Part shown: positions 1 through 9,761 of the stretch, in pieces
Layout: every line of letters begins with the position of its first letter
Position numbering within the stretch: the stretch's first letter is position 1
Assembly (NCBI RefSeq): GCF_001989615.1
Contig: NZ_CP019067.1
Span: 558,001-622,000 of the forward strand
DNA from: Halorientalis sp. IM1011
GTDB taxonomy: Archaea; Halobacteriota; Halobacteria; Halobacteriales; Haloarculaceae
Length of the DNA stretch: 64,000 bases
Direction: 5' to 3'
Position numbers and translations under genes: made by a program
The notes under the pieces: model-generated
Seen by the model: the letters and a program-made list of their open reading frames with translations, nothing else
The model's database searches: none
Told to the model about the DNA's origin: nothing

Positions 1-224
1 ACGCCCTGCGATTCCTGATGTCGGTCGAGTTGATGCTCAACGCGGCCGCCGTCAACTTCGTGGCGTTCTCCCTCCAGTGGGGGAACCTCACGGGCCAGGT
101 GTTCTCCCTGTTCCTGATGGCGCTCGCCGCCGCCGAAGTCGCGATCGGGATCGGTATCATCCTGGTGCTGTACCGTAACTTCGGAGACATCGACGTGACC
201 AAACCGACGACAATGAGGTGGTAA
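1..224 (+). CDS. nuoK: NADH-quinone oxidoreductase subunit K, 3' part
   Basis: This is the C-terminal 73 residues of a small membrane subunit of complex I; the start lies before the window. The visible part holds two hydrophobic helices. The conserved acidic residue sits in a segment reading AAAEVAIGIGIILVLYR, typical of NuoK TM3. It ends one base before nuoL, so it belongs to the same operon. NuoK links the quinone module to the antiporter-like subunits. Seen: helices and Glu motif. Known: NuoK family. The call rests partly on the following nuoLMN order. Confidence 0.9.
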   Translation, partial: ALRFLMSVELMLNAAAVNFVAFSLQWGNLTGQVFSLFLMALAAAEVAIGIGIILVLYRNFGDIDVTKPTTMRW

Positions 225-225
225 G

Positions 226-2259
226 ATGGTGAGTGCATTCGAGTTCGTTCCGGCGATCGCGGTGTTGCCACTCGTATCGTTCGTGGTCGCGCTGACCTTC
301 GGGAAGTGGATGCCCAAGAAAGGGGCCCTGGCCGGCATCTTCGCGACGGCCGGCTCCCTGCTCATCTCGATCTGGACCGCGCTGACGGTCGCGGGCATCC
401 TCGGCTCGGAGACGGCCTATCACGAGGAGATATGGCAGTTCGCGACGGGGATCGGCACGTTCGATCTCCACCTCGGGGTCTACATCGACCCCCTCTCGGC
501 GCTGATGCTGTTGATCGTCTCGCTGATCTCGCTTCTCGTGTTCGTCTTCTCGCTTGGCTACATGAACGACGAGGACGAGACCGGGCTCCCCCGGTACTAC
601 GCTTCGCTCTCGCTCTTTAGCTTCAGCATGCTCGCCTTCGTCTTCGCGGACAACATCCTGATGGCGTTCATGTTCTTCGAGCTGGTGGGCCTCTGTTCGT
701 TCCTGCTCATCGGCTTCTGGTTCCGCGAGGACGCACCGCCCAGCGCCGCGAAGAAGGCCTTCCTGGTCACCCGCTTCGGTGACTTCTTCTTCCTGATCGG
801 CGTCGTCGGCATCTTCGCCACCTTCGGGACGGGCCTGTTCGTCACCGAGAGCGGCTTCCCGGCCATGGCCGCGCAGGCGCTCGAAGCCGGCGAGAGCTTC
901 TTCGGCTTCGGCGCACAGACCTGGTTCACCATCCTCGGACTGCTCGTGCTGGGCGGGGTCGTCGGCAAGTCGGCGCAGTTCCCGCTGCACACGTGGCTGC
1001 CCGACGCGATGGAGGGTCCGACTCCCGTCTCGGCGCTGATCCACGCAGCGACGATGGTCGCGGCAGGTGTCTACCTCGTCGCGCGCATGTACGGGTTCTA
1101 CCTGCTGACGCCGACGACGATGGGAATCATCGCCCTGATCGGCGGCTTCACCGCCCTGTTCGCGGCGACGATGGGCGTCGTCAAACAGGAACTCAAGCAG
1201 GTGCTCGCGTACTCCACCATCTCCCAGTACGGGTACATGATGCTCGCGCTGGGCTCCGGTGGGTACGTCGCCGCGGTCTTCCACCTGACCACCCACGCCG
1301 TGTTCAAGGCGCTCCTGTTCCTCGGCGCGGGGTCGGTCATCATCGCCATGCACCACAACGAGAACATGTGGGACATGGGCGGCCTGAAGGAGAAGATGCC
1401 CGTGACCTACTGGACCTTCCTCTCGGGCTCGCTCGCGCTTGCTGGGATCTTCCCGTTCGCGGGCTTCTGGTCCAAGGACGAAGTGCTGTACGAGGCGCTG
1501 ATCCACGGCCTCGGCAGTCCCGTCATCCTGATCGCGTGGGCGATGGGCCTGCTCGCCGTGTTCCTGACCGGCTTCTACACCTTCCGGATGGTCTTCCTGA
1601 CCTTCCACGGTGAGCCACGGACGGACACGGCCGAAGACCCCCACGGTGTGCGCTGGAACGTGAAACTCCCGCTGGCCGTGCTGGGAATCCTCGCCGCGAC
1701 CATCGGCTTCATCAACATGGTGCCGGTCGCGAAGCTGTCCGGGCTGGAGATCGACTTCCTCCACAAGTGGCTGGTCGGCTCCGAGATCGTCAACGCAGAG
1801 TTCCTGACGGGCCTGCACGTGTACGAGGACTTGCTGCCCTACGAGTCGGTCTACATCGCGGGCGGTGAGATTCCGACACTACTGATTTCGGCGGCGCTGT
1901 CGCTGGGACTGGCGCTCGCCGGTTCCGGGCTGGCCTACAAGCTGTACGCGGTCGACGAACCGGTCGAACACACGAAGAAACTCGGCGGACTCCGGACGTT
2001 GCTCATGCACAACTACTACCAGGACGAGTATCAGGTGTGGCTGGCGACGGGTGTGACCCTTCCGCTCGCCCGCGTGGCCGACACGTTCGATCAGGGAATC
2101 ATCGACGGCGTGGTCAACGGAGTCTCCAGTGTGAGTCTGTTCTCCGGCGACCGCGTCCGCCGGATCCAGACCGGGGCTGTCAGCAACTACGCGACCCTGC
2201 TGACCGTCGGGCTCGTGCTCTTGCTGGTCGCCTTCGGCATCCTCGGGGGGTGGTTCTGA
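226..2259 (+). CDS. nuoL: NADH-quinone oxidoreductase subunit L
   Basis: A 677-residue polytopic membrane protein, the distal antiporter-like proton-pumping subunit of complex I. Key residues can be read: the TM5 glutamate in FFELVGLCSF (about E152) and the TM7 lysine in GKSAQFPLHTWLPDAMEG (about K248), followed by PTPVSALIHAATMVAAG. The C-terminal third has further helices, consistent with the lateral helix region. The ATG starts one base after the nuoK stop, and the stop is followed immediately by the nuoM ATG, so translation is probably coupled. The electron-input module genes nuoEFG are not visible here; archaeal complexes of this type usually lack them and take electrons from another donor. 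Confidence 0.97.
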   Translation: MVSAFEFVPAIAVLPLVSFVVALTFGKWMPKKGALAGIFATAGSLLISIWTALTVAGILGSETAYHEEIWQFATGIGTFDLHLGVYIDPLSALMLLIVSLISLLVFVFSLGYMNDEDETGLPRYYASLSLFSFSMLAFVFADNILMAFMFFELVGLCSFLLIGFWFREDAPPSAAKKAFLVTRFGDFFFLIGVVGIFATFGTGLFVTESGFPAMAAQALEAGESFFGFGAQTWFTILGLLVLGGVVGKSAQFPLHTWLPDAMEGPTPVSALIHAATMVAAGVYLVARMYGFYLLTPTTMGIIALIGGFTALFAATMGVVKQELKQVLAYSTISQYGYMMLALGSGGYVAAVFHLTTHAVFKALLFLGAGSVIIAMHHNENMWDMGGLKEKMPVTYWTFLSGSLALAGIFPFAGFWSKDEVLYEALIHGLGSPVILIAWAMGLLAVFLTGFYTFRMVFLTFHGEPRTDTAEDPHGVRWNVKLPLAVLGILAATIGFINMVPVAKLSGLEIDFLHKWLVGSEIVNAEFLTGLHVYEDLLPYESVYIAGGEIPTLLISAALSLGLALAGSGLAYKLYAVDEPVEHTKKLGGLRTLLMHNYYQDEYQVWLATGVTLPLARVADTFDQGIIDGVVNGVSSVSLFSGDRVRRIQTGAVSNYATLLTVGLVLLLVAFGILGGWF

Positions 2260-3798
2260 ATGCTGGTCGAACTGCTCATCGTCTTCACGCTGATGGCGGC
2301 GGGCCTCGTCTTCCTCACTCCCGACGAGTACGCCGGCAAGCTGGCGGCCGTCATGAGCCTCGTGCCCGTCGGCGTGAGCCTGTGGATGTACAGCGTCTTC
2401 GAGGGGACGGGCAACGCCCTGCTCGCAGGGAGTCAGCCCGCCTTCGAGACGATGGCGAGCTGGATCACGCTCGGGCCGTACGCGATCAACTGGCACGTCG
2501 GCCTCGACGGCGTGAGCATGCCGCTGATCGTGCTGACGACGATCCTGACCACACTGGCGATCGTCAGCGCGTGGACGCCGATCGACGAACGGCAGTCCCA
2601 GTTCTACGGCCTCGTGCTCTTCATGCAGGCCGCGCTGATCGGCGTCTTCTCCGCGCTGGACTTCCTGCTGTGGTTCGTCTTCTGGGAGGCCGTCCTCGTG
2701 CCGATGTACCTGCTCATCGGCGTCTGGGGCGGCCCGCGCCGGAAGTACGCCGCGATCAAGTTCTTCGTCTACACCAACGTGGCGAGCCTCGTGATGTTCG
2801 CGGGCTTTTTCACGCTGGTGTTCGGCCTGGGCGACTCGCTGACCTCGCTCGGCCTGCCCGCCGTCGCGCAGGCGCTCGCCGCCGGCCAGCTCGGTGAAGT
2901 CGCCGGCTTCGCGCCGGGCACGATCAAGCTGGCCGCGTTCACCGCGCTGTTCTTCGGCTTCGCGGTGAAGGTGCCGGTCGTCCCCTTCCACACGTGGCTG
3001 CCGGACGCACACGTCGAGGCACCGACGCCGGTGTCGGTGCTACTGGCTGGCGTCCTGCTAAAGATGGGGACCTACGCGCTGCTGCGGTTCAACTTCACGA
3101 TGCTCGCCGACGTGGCCGAGGCCAACGCCGCGCTCATCGCCATCTTCGCAGTCGTCTCGGTGATCTACGGGGCGCTGCTGGCGCTGGCCCAGCAGGACCT
3201 CAAGCGGATCGTCGCCTACTCCTCCATCTCCTCGATGGGCTACGTCATCCTGGGGCTGATCGCGTTCACGCCCCACGGACTCGGCGGGGCGACGTTCCAG
3301 ATGGTCAGCCACGGGCTGATCTCCGGGCTGATGTTCATGGCGGTCGGCGTCATCTACAACGAGACCCACACCCGGATGATCGGCGACATGTCCGGGATGG
3401 CCGACCGGATGCCCGTCACCGCGGGCGTGTTCGTCGCGGCCGCCTTCGGCTACATGGGCCTGCCGCTGATGTCCGGATTCGCGGCAGAGGTGCTCGTGTT
3501 CATGGGCGCGTTCGAATCCCCGATCATTCCGGCCGCGCCGCTGTTCACCGCGATCGCGATGTTCGGCATCGTGATCGTCGCGGGCTACCTGCTGCGTGCG
3601 ATGCAGAAGACGCTGTTCGGGCCCTTCCGGCTCGAAACGGACTACGACATCGGGCGCGCCCCGCTGCAGGACGTCGCGCCGCTGTTCGTGCTGCTGGCGC
3701 TCGTCATCGCGCTGGGCGTCGCACCTAATCTGTTCTACACGATGATACAGGACGCAGTCGATCCGATGATCCAACTCGTACAGGGAGGTGGTGCCTGA
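2260..3798 (+). CDS. nuoM: NADH-quinone oxidoreductase subunit M
   Basis: A 512-residue membrane protein, the second antiporter-like subunit of complex I. It shows the proton-path residues of the family: Glu in FFWEAVLVPMYLLIG (about E143), TM7 Lys in AVKVPVVPFHTWLPDAH (about K237) and TM8 Lys in LLKMGTYALLRF (about K268). The start codon directly follows the nuoL stop. Its stop overlaps the nuoN start by one base (TGATG). All key charged residues are present, so the subunit should be functional. Confidence 0.97.
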   Translation: MLVELLIVFTLMAAGLVFLTPDEYAGKLAAVMSLVPVGVSLWMYSVFEGTGNALLAGSQPAFETMASWITLGPYAINWHVGLDGVSMPLIVLTTILTTLAIVSAWTPIDERQSQFYGLVLFMQAALIGVFSALDFLLWFVFWEAVLVPMYLLIGVWGGPRRKYAAIKFFVYTNVASLVMFAGFFTLVFGLGDSLTSLGLPAVAQALAAGQLGEVAGFAPGTIKLAAFTALFFGFAVKVPVVPFHTWLPDAHVEAPTPVSVLLAGVLLKMGTYALLRFNFTMLADVAEANAALIAIFAVVSVIYGALLALAQQDLKRIVAYSSISSMGYVILGLIAFTPHGLGGATFQMVSHGLISGLMFMAVGVIYNETHTRMIGDMSGMADRMPVTAGVFVAAAFGYMGLPLMSGFAAEVLVFMGAFESPIIPAAPLFTAIAMFGIVIVAGYLLRAMQKTLFGPFRLETDYDIGRAPLQDVAPLFVLLALVIALGVAPNLFYTMIQDAVDPMIQLVQGGGA

Positions 3799-5318
3799 TG
3801 ATCGCACTCCAGACCTCGGGCACGTTGCCCGACTGGACGGCGCTGGCCCCGGCGATCTTGCTCGGGCTGACCGCGCTGACCCTGTTCCTGATCGACAGCG
3901 TCGATCCGAACGACGAGTCACCGGGCCTGCTCGCGGGCGTCGCGACGCTGGGCTCGGTGCTGGCGATGGTCGTCACGGGCTGGTATCTGGTCTCCGGGAC
4001 GGGGATGCCCCGGACGGGCGGTCCGATCGAGCTGTTCAGCGGCCAGCTGGTCGTCGACGGGATGAGCCTGTTCTTCACGTTCATCTTCACGAGCGTGGCC
4101 GCGCTCGTCACCCTCGCCAGCTACGACTACCTGTCGGGCCGGCCGAACCAGGCCGAGTACTACGCGCTCGTGTTGCTCGCGGCTACCGGGATGTCCGTGA
4201 TGGCCTCGGCAAACAGCCTCGCGACGGCGTTCGTCGCGCTGGAACTGTCGAGCCTGCCGTCCTACGGTCTCGTGGCCTACCTCAAGGACAACCAGGGGAG
4301 CGTCGAGGCCGGGATGAAGTACTTCCTGATCGGCGCGGTCTCCTCGGCGGTGCTGGCCTACGGGATCAGCCTCGTCTACGCCTCGACCGGCGCGCTGCAG
4401 CTGGACGCCGTCGCGGAGGTCCTAGGAGCGGGCATCGAGAACTCCGGCGTCCTCGGCGTCGGCATCCTGATGGTGCTCGGCGGGTTCGCGTTCAAGACCG
4501 CCTCCGTGCCCTTCCACTTCTGGGCACCGGAGGCCTACGAAGGCGCGCCCGCGCCTATCTCCGGGTTCCTCTCGTCGGCCTCGAAGGCCGCCGGGTTCGT
4601 GCTCGCGTTCCGCGTGTTCGTCACCGCGTTCCCGATCGAGGTCGTCGCCGGCACGCTCGACTGGGCGATGGCCTTCACCGTGCTCGCCTTGGTGACGATG
4701 ACGCTCGGCAACTTCGCCGCGGCCACCCAGGAGAACGTCAAGCGGATGCTGGCGTACTCCTCGATCGGTCACGCCGGCTACGCGCTGATCGGCATCGCGC
4801 TGCTGACGGGGTCGGCCAACCAGAGCTACGCGCTGGGAGCCAGCATGCTCCACCTGTTCGTCTACGGGTTCATGAACACCGGAGCCTTCCTGTTCGTCGC
4901 CCTGGTCGAGTACTGGGGCGTCGGTCGCACCTTCGAGGACTACAACGGATTGGCGAAACAGGCTCCCATCGCCTGCGTCGCCATGACCATCTTCCTGTTC
5001 AGCCTCGCGGGCCTGCCGATCGGCGGCGGCGCGCTCTCGAAGTGGGCGCTGCTGTCGGCGACCGCGAGCGCGGCCACGCTGAGCGCGTGGCTGCTGGCGG
5101 CCGCACTCATCATCAACAGCGCGCTGTCGCTGTTCTACTACTCCCGGGTCGTCAAGGCGATGTGGATCGAAGAGCCCGCGGGTGACTTCGAGGTCGCCTC
5201 GTACCCGACCGGCCTCTACGCGGCCGTCGTCGGTGCCGCCATCGCGACCTTCCTCCTGCTGCCGGCCTTCGGCATGATCTCCGGCACGGCCTTCGACGCC
5301 GCGGCTGCGCTGTTCTGA
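3798..5318 (+). CDS. nuoN: NADH-quinone oxidoreductase subunit N
   Basis: A 506-residue membrane protein, the third antiporter-like subunit and the last gene of the visible nuo operon. Glu in FVALELSSLPSYGLVAY (about E149), Lys in FAFKTASVPFHFWAPEAYEG (about K233) and a second Lys in SSASKAAGFVLAF (about K263) fit NuoN. The ATG overlaps the nuoM stop. The next gene is about 117 bases downstream and unrelated, so the operon probably ends here. Confidence 0.97.
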   Translation: MIALQTSGTLPDWTALAPAILLGLTALTLFLIDSVDPNDESPGLLAGVATLGSVLAMVVTGWYLVSGTGMPRTGGPIELFSGQLVVDGMSLFFTFIFTSVAALVTLASYDYLSGRPNQAEYYALVLLAATGMSVMASANSLATAFVALELSSLPSYGLVAYLKDNQGSVEAGMKYFLIGAVSSAVLAYGISLVYASTGALQLDAVAEVLGAGIENSGVLGVGILMVLGGFAFKTASVPFHFWAPEAYEGAPAPISGFLSSASKAAGFVLAFRVFVTAFPIEVVAGTLDWAMAFTVLALVTMTLGNFAAATQENVKRMLAYSSIGHAGYALIGIALLTGSANQSYALGASMLHLFVYGFMNTGAFLFVALVEYWGVGRTFEDYNGLAKQAPIACVAMTIFLFSLAGLPIGGGALSKWALLSATASAATLSAWLLAAALIINSALSLFYYSRVVKAMWIEEPAGDFEVASYPTGLYAAVVGAAIATFLLLPAFGMISGTAFDAAAALF

Positions 5319-5435
5319 GGCCGCCGTTCCTCCCCTCACATCGCTCTTTCTCACCGCTTGCTCGTCTACCCACGTCCCGACGGTCACGTCGTCCGACCGA
5401 CAGGCTTTCCGTCCACCGGTTCCTCCGTCAGTGCG

Positions 5436-6305
5436 ATGAAGTGGCGGTGTGAGCACTGTGGAAAGCCACACGAACGCAACGATCCGCCGTGTGACAACTG
5501 TGGCCACAGCGAGTTCGAGAAGGCGGTCGTGCCGCTGGCTCCCGAGGCCGAGGACGAGGAGGCCACCAAGACCTACGCCTGGATCTGCACGGAGTGTGGC
5601 AACGACCACCCCAAGCACACGCCGCCCTGTGACCGGTGTGGGAACCCGACCCTGGAGCGCCGGGCGCTGAGCTACGACGAGGACGAGATCGTCGAGGAGA
5701 TGCTCGAGGACAGTTCGGGCCGGACCCCCAGCGCCGACGTGAGCTATCTGGAGGTCATCGACGCCAAACTCGCCCTGCTGTTTCTCGCGGTCGCCGCACT
5801 GGTCGCGTACCTGGCGCTCGGCTTCCTGGGCGTCGTCCAGATTCCCGGCATCTCACCCGCGCCGCCGGTTCCGGGGAACGCCACCGCCGCGGACGGGTTG
5901 GCGCTGGAAGACGTGGAATCGGCCTACGTCGAGGAGCTGAACGCCCAGCGTGAGAGCGAGGGCTACGCGAACCTGACGAGCGACGGCGATGTCGTGTCCG
6001 CGGCCACCTACGTCAACCAGCAGGTCGTGCGCGCGGAGTACGGCGACGAGAATCTGACGATCGAGCGGTCAGCGGTCGACGACCGGCTGGGTGACAGGTG
6101 TGCGGACGGGTACACCCCGGCGACGTTCTCGTTCGATCCGGAGCGGGCAGGCGACACACCCGACACCGAACGCGAACTCGCGCGACGGCTCGTCGCGACC
6201 CGGACGGGGACCAGTTCGTTCGAGGAAGAGTCCGAGGGCCTCGTCGGCGTCGACGTACACGCAGGCCCCGACGGCGTGCTCTACGTGACGCAGATCGTCT
6301 GTTAG
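5436..6305 (+). CDS. Double zinc-ribbon membrane protein with CAP/SCP-like C-terminus
   Basis: A 289-residue protein with three parts. The N-terminus carries two Cys4 zinc-ribbon units: CEHCGK with CDNCGH (C5, C8, C19, C22), then CTECGN with CDRCGN. A hydrophobic helix follows near residues 105-135. The C-terminal domain contains [19 protein letters not shown] and a helix ending in YVNQQVV, resembling the start of CAP/SCP extracellular domains. The ribbons would be cytoplasmic and the CAP-like domain outside. I chose the internal ATG because the upstream 26 codons are basic and not haloarchaeal in style. Its stop overlaps the convergent rpoL stop by four bases. The function is unknown; the CAP assignment is an inference. 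Confidence 0.75.
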   Translation: MKWRCEHCGKPHERNDPPCDNCGHSEFEKAVVPLAPEAEDEEATKTYAWICTECGNDHPKHTPPCDRCGNPTLERRALSYDEDEIVEEMLEDSSGRTPSADVSYLEVIDAKLALLFLAVAALVAYLALGFLGVVQIPGISPAPPVPGNATAADGLALEDVESAYVEELNAQRESEGYANLTSDGDVVSAATYVNQQVVRAEYGDENLTIERSAVDDRLGDRCADGYTPATFSFDPERAGDTPDTERELARRLVATRTGTSSFEEESEGLVGVDVHAGPDGVLYVTQIVC

Positions 6306-6586
6306 GCCGCCGCCTCGAAGGCGGTCCGGAAGTCGTCGGCCTTCTCCATGACGCGGTCTGCGCCGGTCTCCAGTGCGTCGAGCGCGTCGACGTCGTCTTC
6401 GGTCTTGACCGTCAGGATCGGTTCGGTCTGGCCACCGGACTGTTCGGGATTCACGTCGTAAGTCGCGGCCTCGACGCCGTCGGCTTCCAGCAGTGCGCCC
6501 TTGAGGACGTTCATGAACGTGTGATCCTCGCCCGCGATCTCGATAGAGAGTTCCGTGTCGGTCTTCTCGATGACCCGCAGTTCCAT
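6302..6586 (-). CDS. rpoL: DNA-directed RNA polymerase subunit L
   Basis: A 94-residue protein matching archaeal Rpo11/RpoL (eukaryotic Rpb11), which pairs with RpoD in the assembly platform of RNA polymerase. The diagnostic stretch is [20 protein letters not shown] followed by [14 protein letters not shown], and the length fits the family. The start at MELRV was chosen over a longer frame extension whose N-terminus is Arg/Gly/Pro rich. It is convergent with the zinc-ribbon/CAP gene and shares a TTAG stop overlap with it. Confidence 0.96.
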   Translation of the reverse strand: MELRVIEKTDTELSIEIAGEDHTFMNVLKGALLEADGVEAATYDVNPEQSGGQTEPILTVKTEDDVDALDALETGADRVMEKADDFRTAFEAAA

Positions 6587-6748
6587 GCTATCTCGTCCAC
6601 ACTTGGCGGCATTGAACCTTACGAACACGGGAGCGATCCGCTCGGCGACTCGGTGACCCCGCCCGTCCGGTCGAGGCCCTCGGTCCACCGGTGACTGACC
6701 GCGTTTTCCCCGCAAAGTATTAGGACCGCATGGAACTTGTTCCTATCA

Positions 6749-9235
6749 ATGACGACACGCGCGGTCGAGCAGGTCGACGACTGGGACTCCCGACCCTTCT
6801 CGGGCGGGTACCGCGGCCTGCACGACCTTGCTGACGACGACTTCTCCGGTATCGTCGCGGCGGGACCGACGCGGCTCTGCATGACCTCCGGCCGAGTGAT
6901 CGGCATCCTCGACGGTACCATCGAGGACTTCGAGGACGCGGAGGGGACCGCCTACGAGGCCCCCTCCCCGGCGCTGCCCTTGCTCTCGGTCATGCAGGAG
7001 CGCAGCGACGAGGTCCGCGCACAGTACTACACCGAGGAGACGAGCATCGAGGAAGTCGACCGGACACTCACACAGGGGAACTTCACGGGGTTCGTCGAGT
7101 TGTCCGAGAACGTCCTCAGCGGCGACTACTATCTGGTCTACCACCAGGGCCGCTCGATGAGCGTCGCCTGGGTCGGCGCGAGCGACAACCTGCTGATCGA
7201 CGACGAGGCCTTCGACCAGGCCAACGACGAAGTCGGGATCTACGAGGTCCGCCCCGTCGAGATCGAAGTGATCGAGATCCCGGAACCGGCCGAACCCGCG
7301 ACCGGATCGACGACGGAGGCCGGCGCGGCGGCCGCGGCGTCGACCGAGGCCGAATCAGAAGCCGACGCGGAGCCAGCCGACACGGGGTCAGCCGACGAAG
7401 AGCCAACCGAGGAGGAACCGGTGACGGCCGACGACGAAGCAGAGCCGAGCGAACCGGCGGCCGACGAGTCGGAGCGTGCCAGCGGTGAAGCGGAGGCATC
7501 GGCGAACGGTGAGACAGAGGCTGCAGACGGTGTTTCGTCCGAGTCCGCGTCGGAGTCGGCCGAGACCCGGGATCGAGGCGGCGACGATGCGACCACCACA
7601 GAGACGGACGCTCGTGCGGAGCGGACGCGGGACGACGATCCCGAGCAGACGCGTGAGGAGGGTCACGCGTCCAGCAGTTCGCGGCGGGAGAGCGAGCGGG
7701 CCGACTCCACGGGAACGGATCGACAGGGAGACCGAGCCGACCGGAGCGCGTCGTCGCGGAGCGGCGACACGCGGACCCGAGGACAGCGCTCCAGTACACA
7801 GGAGCCGACGACCCAGGACACACAGCGCGATACCGGGGCGCGGAACGGTGGCGGTACCGGCGGGGCTGCGGGCGCGAGCGGACCACGGTCGGGAACGGGA
7901 GACGTAGCCCGCGGCCGACAACAGCAGAACGCCACCGACGTCAGTGGACTGGAGACCAGATCGATCCCGTCGCTGGATCCCGACCGGACGAACGAGCGCG
8001 ACGACGGGAGCGCCAGCCAGGGGCCGACCCCCACCGGTCCGACGCCGGCCGCCGGGAGCGGTGCGCGTTCGGAGCCGGATCCGGGATCAGCCGGGAACGA
8101 ACCGGCCCGCGGCACGGGACCGTCGAGTCAGGGGACCGACGCCGCGCCGCGCCAGGGGACACCCAAGCGCGAACCCGACCAGGCCCAGTCGGACCGACCA
8201 CCGGCAGAGGGACAGCAGGGCGAACCGCGACGGGAGCCCGCCGACACCGGACCGGAGCCCGAACCCGAGGGCGGCGTCGATCCCTCCGAAATCCAGGAGC
8301 TCGAGGACGAACTCGAAGCGCGGGAGACGGAGATCGCGGACCTCGAAGACCGACTGGAGACGGCCGAGGAGGAGCGCGACGAACTGAAAGCGGAACGGGA
8401 CGCGCTGGAAGAGGAGCGTGACGAACTCCGCGAGCGGGTCGAACAGCTCGAACGCCGGATCGACGAACTCCGGACCGAGGAGGGCGGCGAGTCGGTCGCG
8501 GACCGCGAGCGGCTCAGTCCGGCCGAGGCCATCGAGAACACGAACCTCTTCGTCCGGTACCGGTCGAAAGGCGACGCGACGCTCGAAGCGGCCCACGCCG
8601 GGAACGCCGAGGCGGGTGCGGTCAACGATAACATGCAGATCCAGTATCACACCCAGTTCGAGGCCGAGGACGTAGCGGTCAACGGGGAGCCGTTCGCGGC
8701 CTACCTGACGGACACGATCCAGTACAACTTCGTCGAGTGGGTCGTTCGTGTCCTCCCATACGAGATCCGCGATACGGGACATCAGGAGGCGCTCGGACCA
8801 CTGTACGACGCGCTCCCGCAGATCGATCGGGCGGAACTGAACGGGGCGATCACCGTCAAGTATCAGGAAGACGGCGAGGAACACCGCAGTCAGGAGAGCT
8901 TCGACGTGGTGCTCCGGGATCGGATGGGCAACCCGCTGCTCGTCGCGAACATGAACGAGTCACGCCAGCCAGCCAGTCAGAGCATGATGGAGGGACTGAT
9001 CTCGGCGTCCCAGCGGGTCGGCGAGTCCAAGGAGTCGCTGGCCGGGTCCTTCCTCGTCACGTCCAGTTTCTTCGAACCGGAGGCGATGGAGGCGGCCTCG
9101 GATGCGACGGGCAGCGGGCTACTCAGCCGTGACAAACGCGAGAGCTTCGTGAAACTCTCCCGAAAAGACGGGTTCCACCTCTGTCTGGTCGAAGCGCGTG
9201 AGGAGAACTTCAACCTCTCCGTGCCCGAAATCTGA
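6749..9235 (+). CDS. Long haloarchaeal protein: N-terminal domain, disordered linker, coiled coil, nuclease-fold-like C-terminus
   Basis: An 828-residue protein. Residues 1-176 form a conserved-looking globular domain (motifs TRLCMTSGRVIGILDG and SGDYYLVYHQGRSMSVAWVG). Residues 177 to about 510 are a low-complexity run of Glu, Ser, Thr, Ala, Gly, Asp and Arg. About 511-588 is a heptad-rich coiled coil. About 589-828 is a second globular domain with FDVVLRDRMGNPLLVANMNE, where a PD-(D/E)XK fold would place its core. I recall similar haloarchaeal proteins under the name DUF7527, which I cannot check. The ATG at 6749 is preferred over an upstream TTG. It ends nine bases before a convergent small winged-helix gene. 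No function is established. Confidence 0.8.
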   Translation: MTTRAVEQVDDWDSRPFSGGYRGLHDLADDDFSGIVAAGPTRLCMTSGRVIGILDGTIEDFEDAEGTAYEAPSPALPLLSVMQERSDEVRAQYYTEETSIEEVDRTLTQGNFTGFVELSENVLSGDYYLVYHQGRSMSVAWVGASDNLLIDDEAFDQANDEVGIYEVRPVEIEVIEIPEPAEPATGSTTEAGAAAAASTEAESEADAEPADTGSADEEPTEEEPVTADDEAEPSEPAADESERASGEAEASANGETEAADGVSSESASESAETRDRGGDDATTTETDARAERTRDDDPEQTREEGHASSSSRRESERADSTGTDRQGDRADRSASSRSGDTRTRGQRSSTQEPTTQDTQRDTGARNGGGTGGAAGASGPRSGTGDVARGRQQQNATDVSGLETRSIPSLDPDRTNERDDGSASQGPTPTGPTPAAGSGARSEPDPGSAGNEPARGTGPSSQGTDAAPRQGTPKREPDQAQSDRPPAEGQQGEPRREPADTGPEPEPEGGVDPSEIQELEDELEARETEIADLEDRLETAEEERDELKAERDALEEERDELRERVEQLERRIDELRTEEGGESVADRERLSPAEAIENTNLFVRYRSKGDATLEAAHAGNAEAGAVNDNMQIQYHTQFEAEDVAVNGEPFAAYLTDTIQYNFVEWVVRVLPYEIRDTGHQEALGPLYDALPQIDRAELNGAITVKYQEDGEEHRSQESFDVVLRDRMGNPLLVANMNESRQPASQSMMEGLISASQRVGESKESLAGSFLVTSSFFEPEAMEAASDATGSGLLSRDKRESFVKLSRKDGFHLCLVEAREENFNLSVPEI

Positions 9236-9244
9236 TAGCGCCGT

Positions 9245-9550
9245 TCAGTTCTCGATTTCGGCGACGTCTTCGATCTTCATGTCGTCGAGTTTCTCGATGA
9301 TGTGGTCGATCTTCTCGTCGAGGTCGCCGACGAACTCGGAGGTCTGCTCGGTCGTGATGGCACCCTGACTCGAGGGCTCGATGAGGTTCTCCTCTTCGAG
9401 GACGCGCAGCGAGTAGCGGACCTTGTGATGCGGGTAGCCGGTCTCGTTCGACATCTTGACGATGCCGATCGGCTCGTTCTCGATTACCATCCGGAGGACC
9501 TGCAGATGGCGCTCGAGCATATCTACTTCCTTCTCAAGCCTGTCTATCAT
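9245..9550 (-). CDS. Small winged-helix transcriptional regulator with coiled-coil ends
   Basis: A 101-residue protein. A short N-terminal coiled coil (MIDRLEKEVDMLERHLQVLR) precedes a winged helix with IGIVKMSNETGYPHHKVRYS as the helix-turn-helix and LRVLEEENLIEPSSQGAI as the wing. A second coiled coil closes the protein (DLDEKIDHIIEKLDDMK), suggesting a dimer. On its strand a TATA-like TTTAAAA lies about 27-36 bases before the ATG, which fits a leaderless mRNA. The target genes are unknown. Confidence 0.85.
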   Translation of the reverse strand: MIDRLEKEVDMLERHLQVLRMVIENEPIGIVKMSNETGYPHHKVRYSLRVLEEENLIEPSSQGAITTEQTSEFVGDLDEKIDHIIEKLDDMKIEDVAEIEN

Positions 9551-9573
9551 GGCAATTGTTAACTTGTGTTCGC

Positions 9574-9650
9574 AGGTTTTAAAGGTTGCTGTCCGGCATA
9601 CTTAAAGAGCAGCCTCAAATTACGTGTTCGGCGGGTACGCGTTTAAATCT
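9574..9650. promoter_or_regulatory. Divergent promoter region, winged-helix gene and purA
   Basis: AT-rich interval inside the 211-base gap between the two divergent genes. On the minus strand the TTTAAAA at about 9577-9586 serves the winged-helix gene. On the plus strand there is a GTTTAAATC at about 9643, too far from purA for a leaderless start. A closer TTTATC at about 9734-9739 lies roughly 25 bases before the purA ATG and is the better purA box. Seen in sequence; use is inferred. Confidence 0.5.
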
Positions 9651-9761
9651 TTGTATGATACCACACGGCACGCGGTGTCGGACCGGGCGGCCGTCGCGTG
9701 TCCAGTGGCCGATTGCGAGGGGACCGTAACCTGTTTATCGGGACCGGCAGAAACCTCGGCC

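Noticed and set aside
157-1818. Long minus-strand open frame opposite nuoL
   Set aside because: It is rich in Arg, Glu, His and Gln without motifs and mirrors nuoL codon structure.
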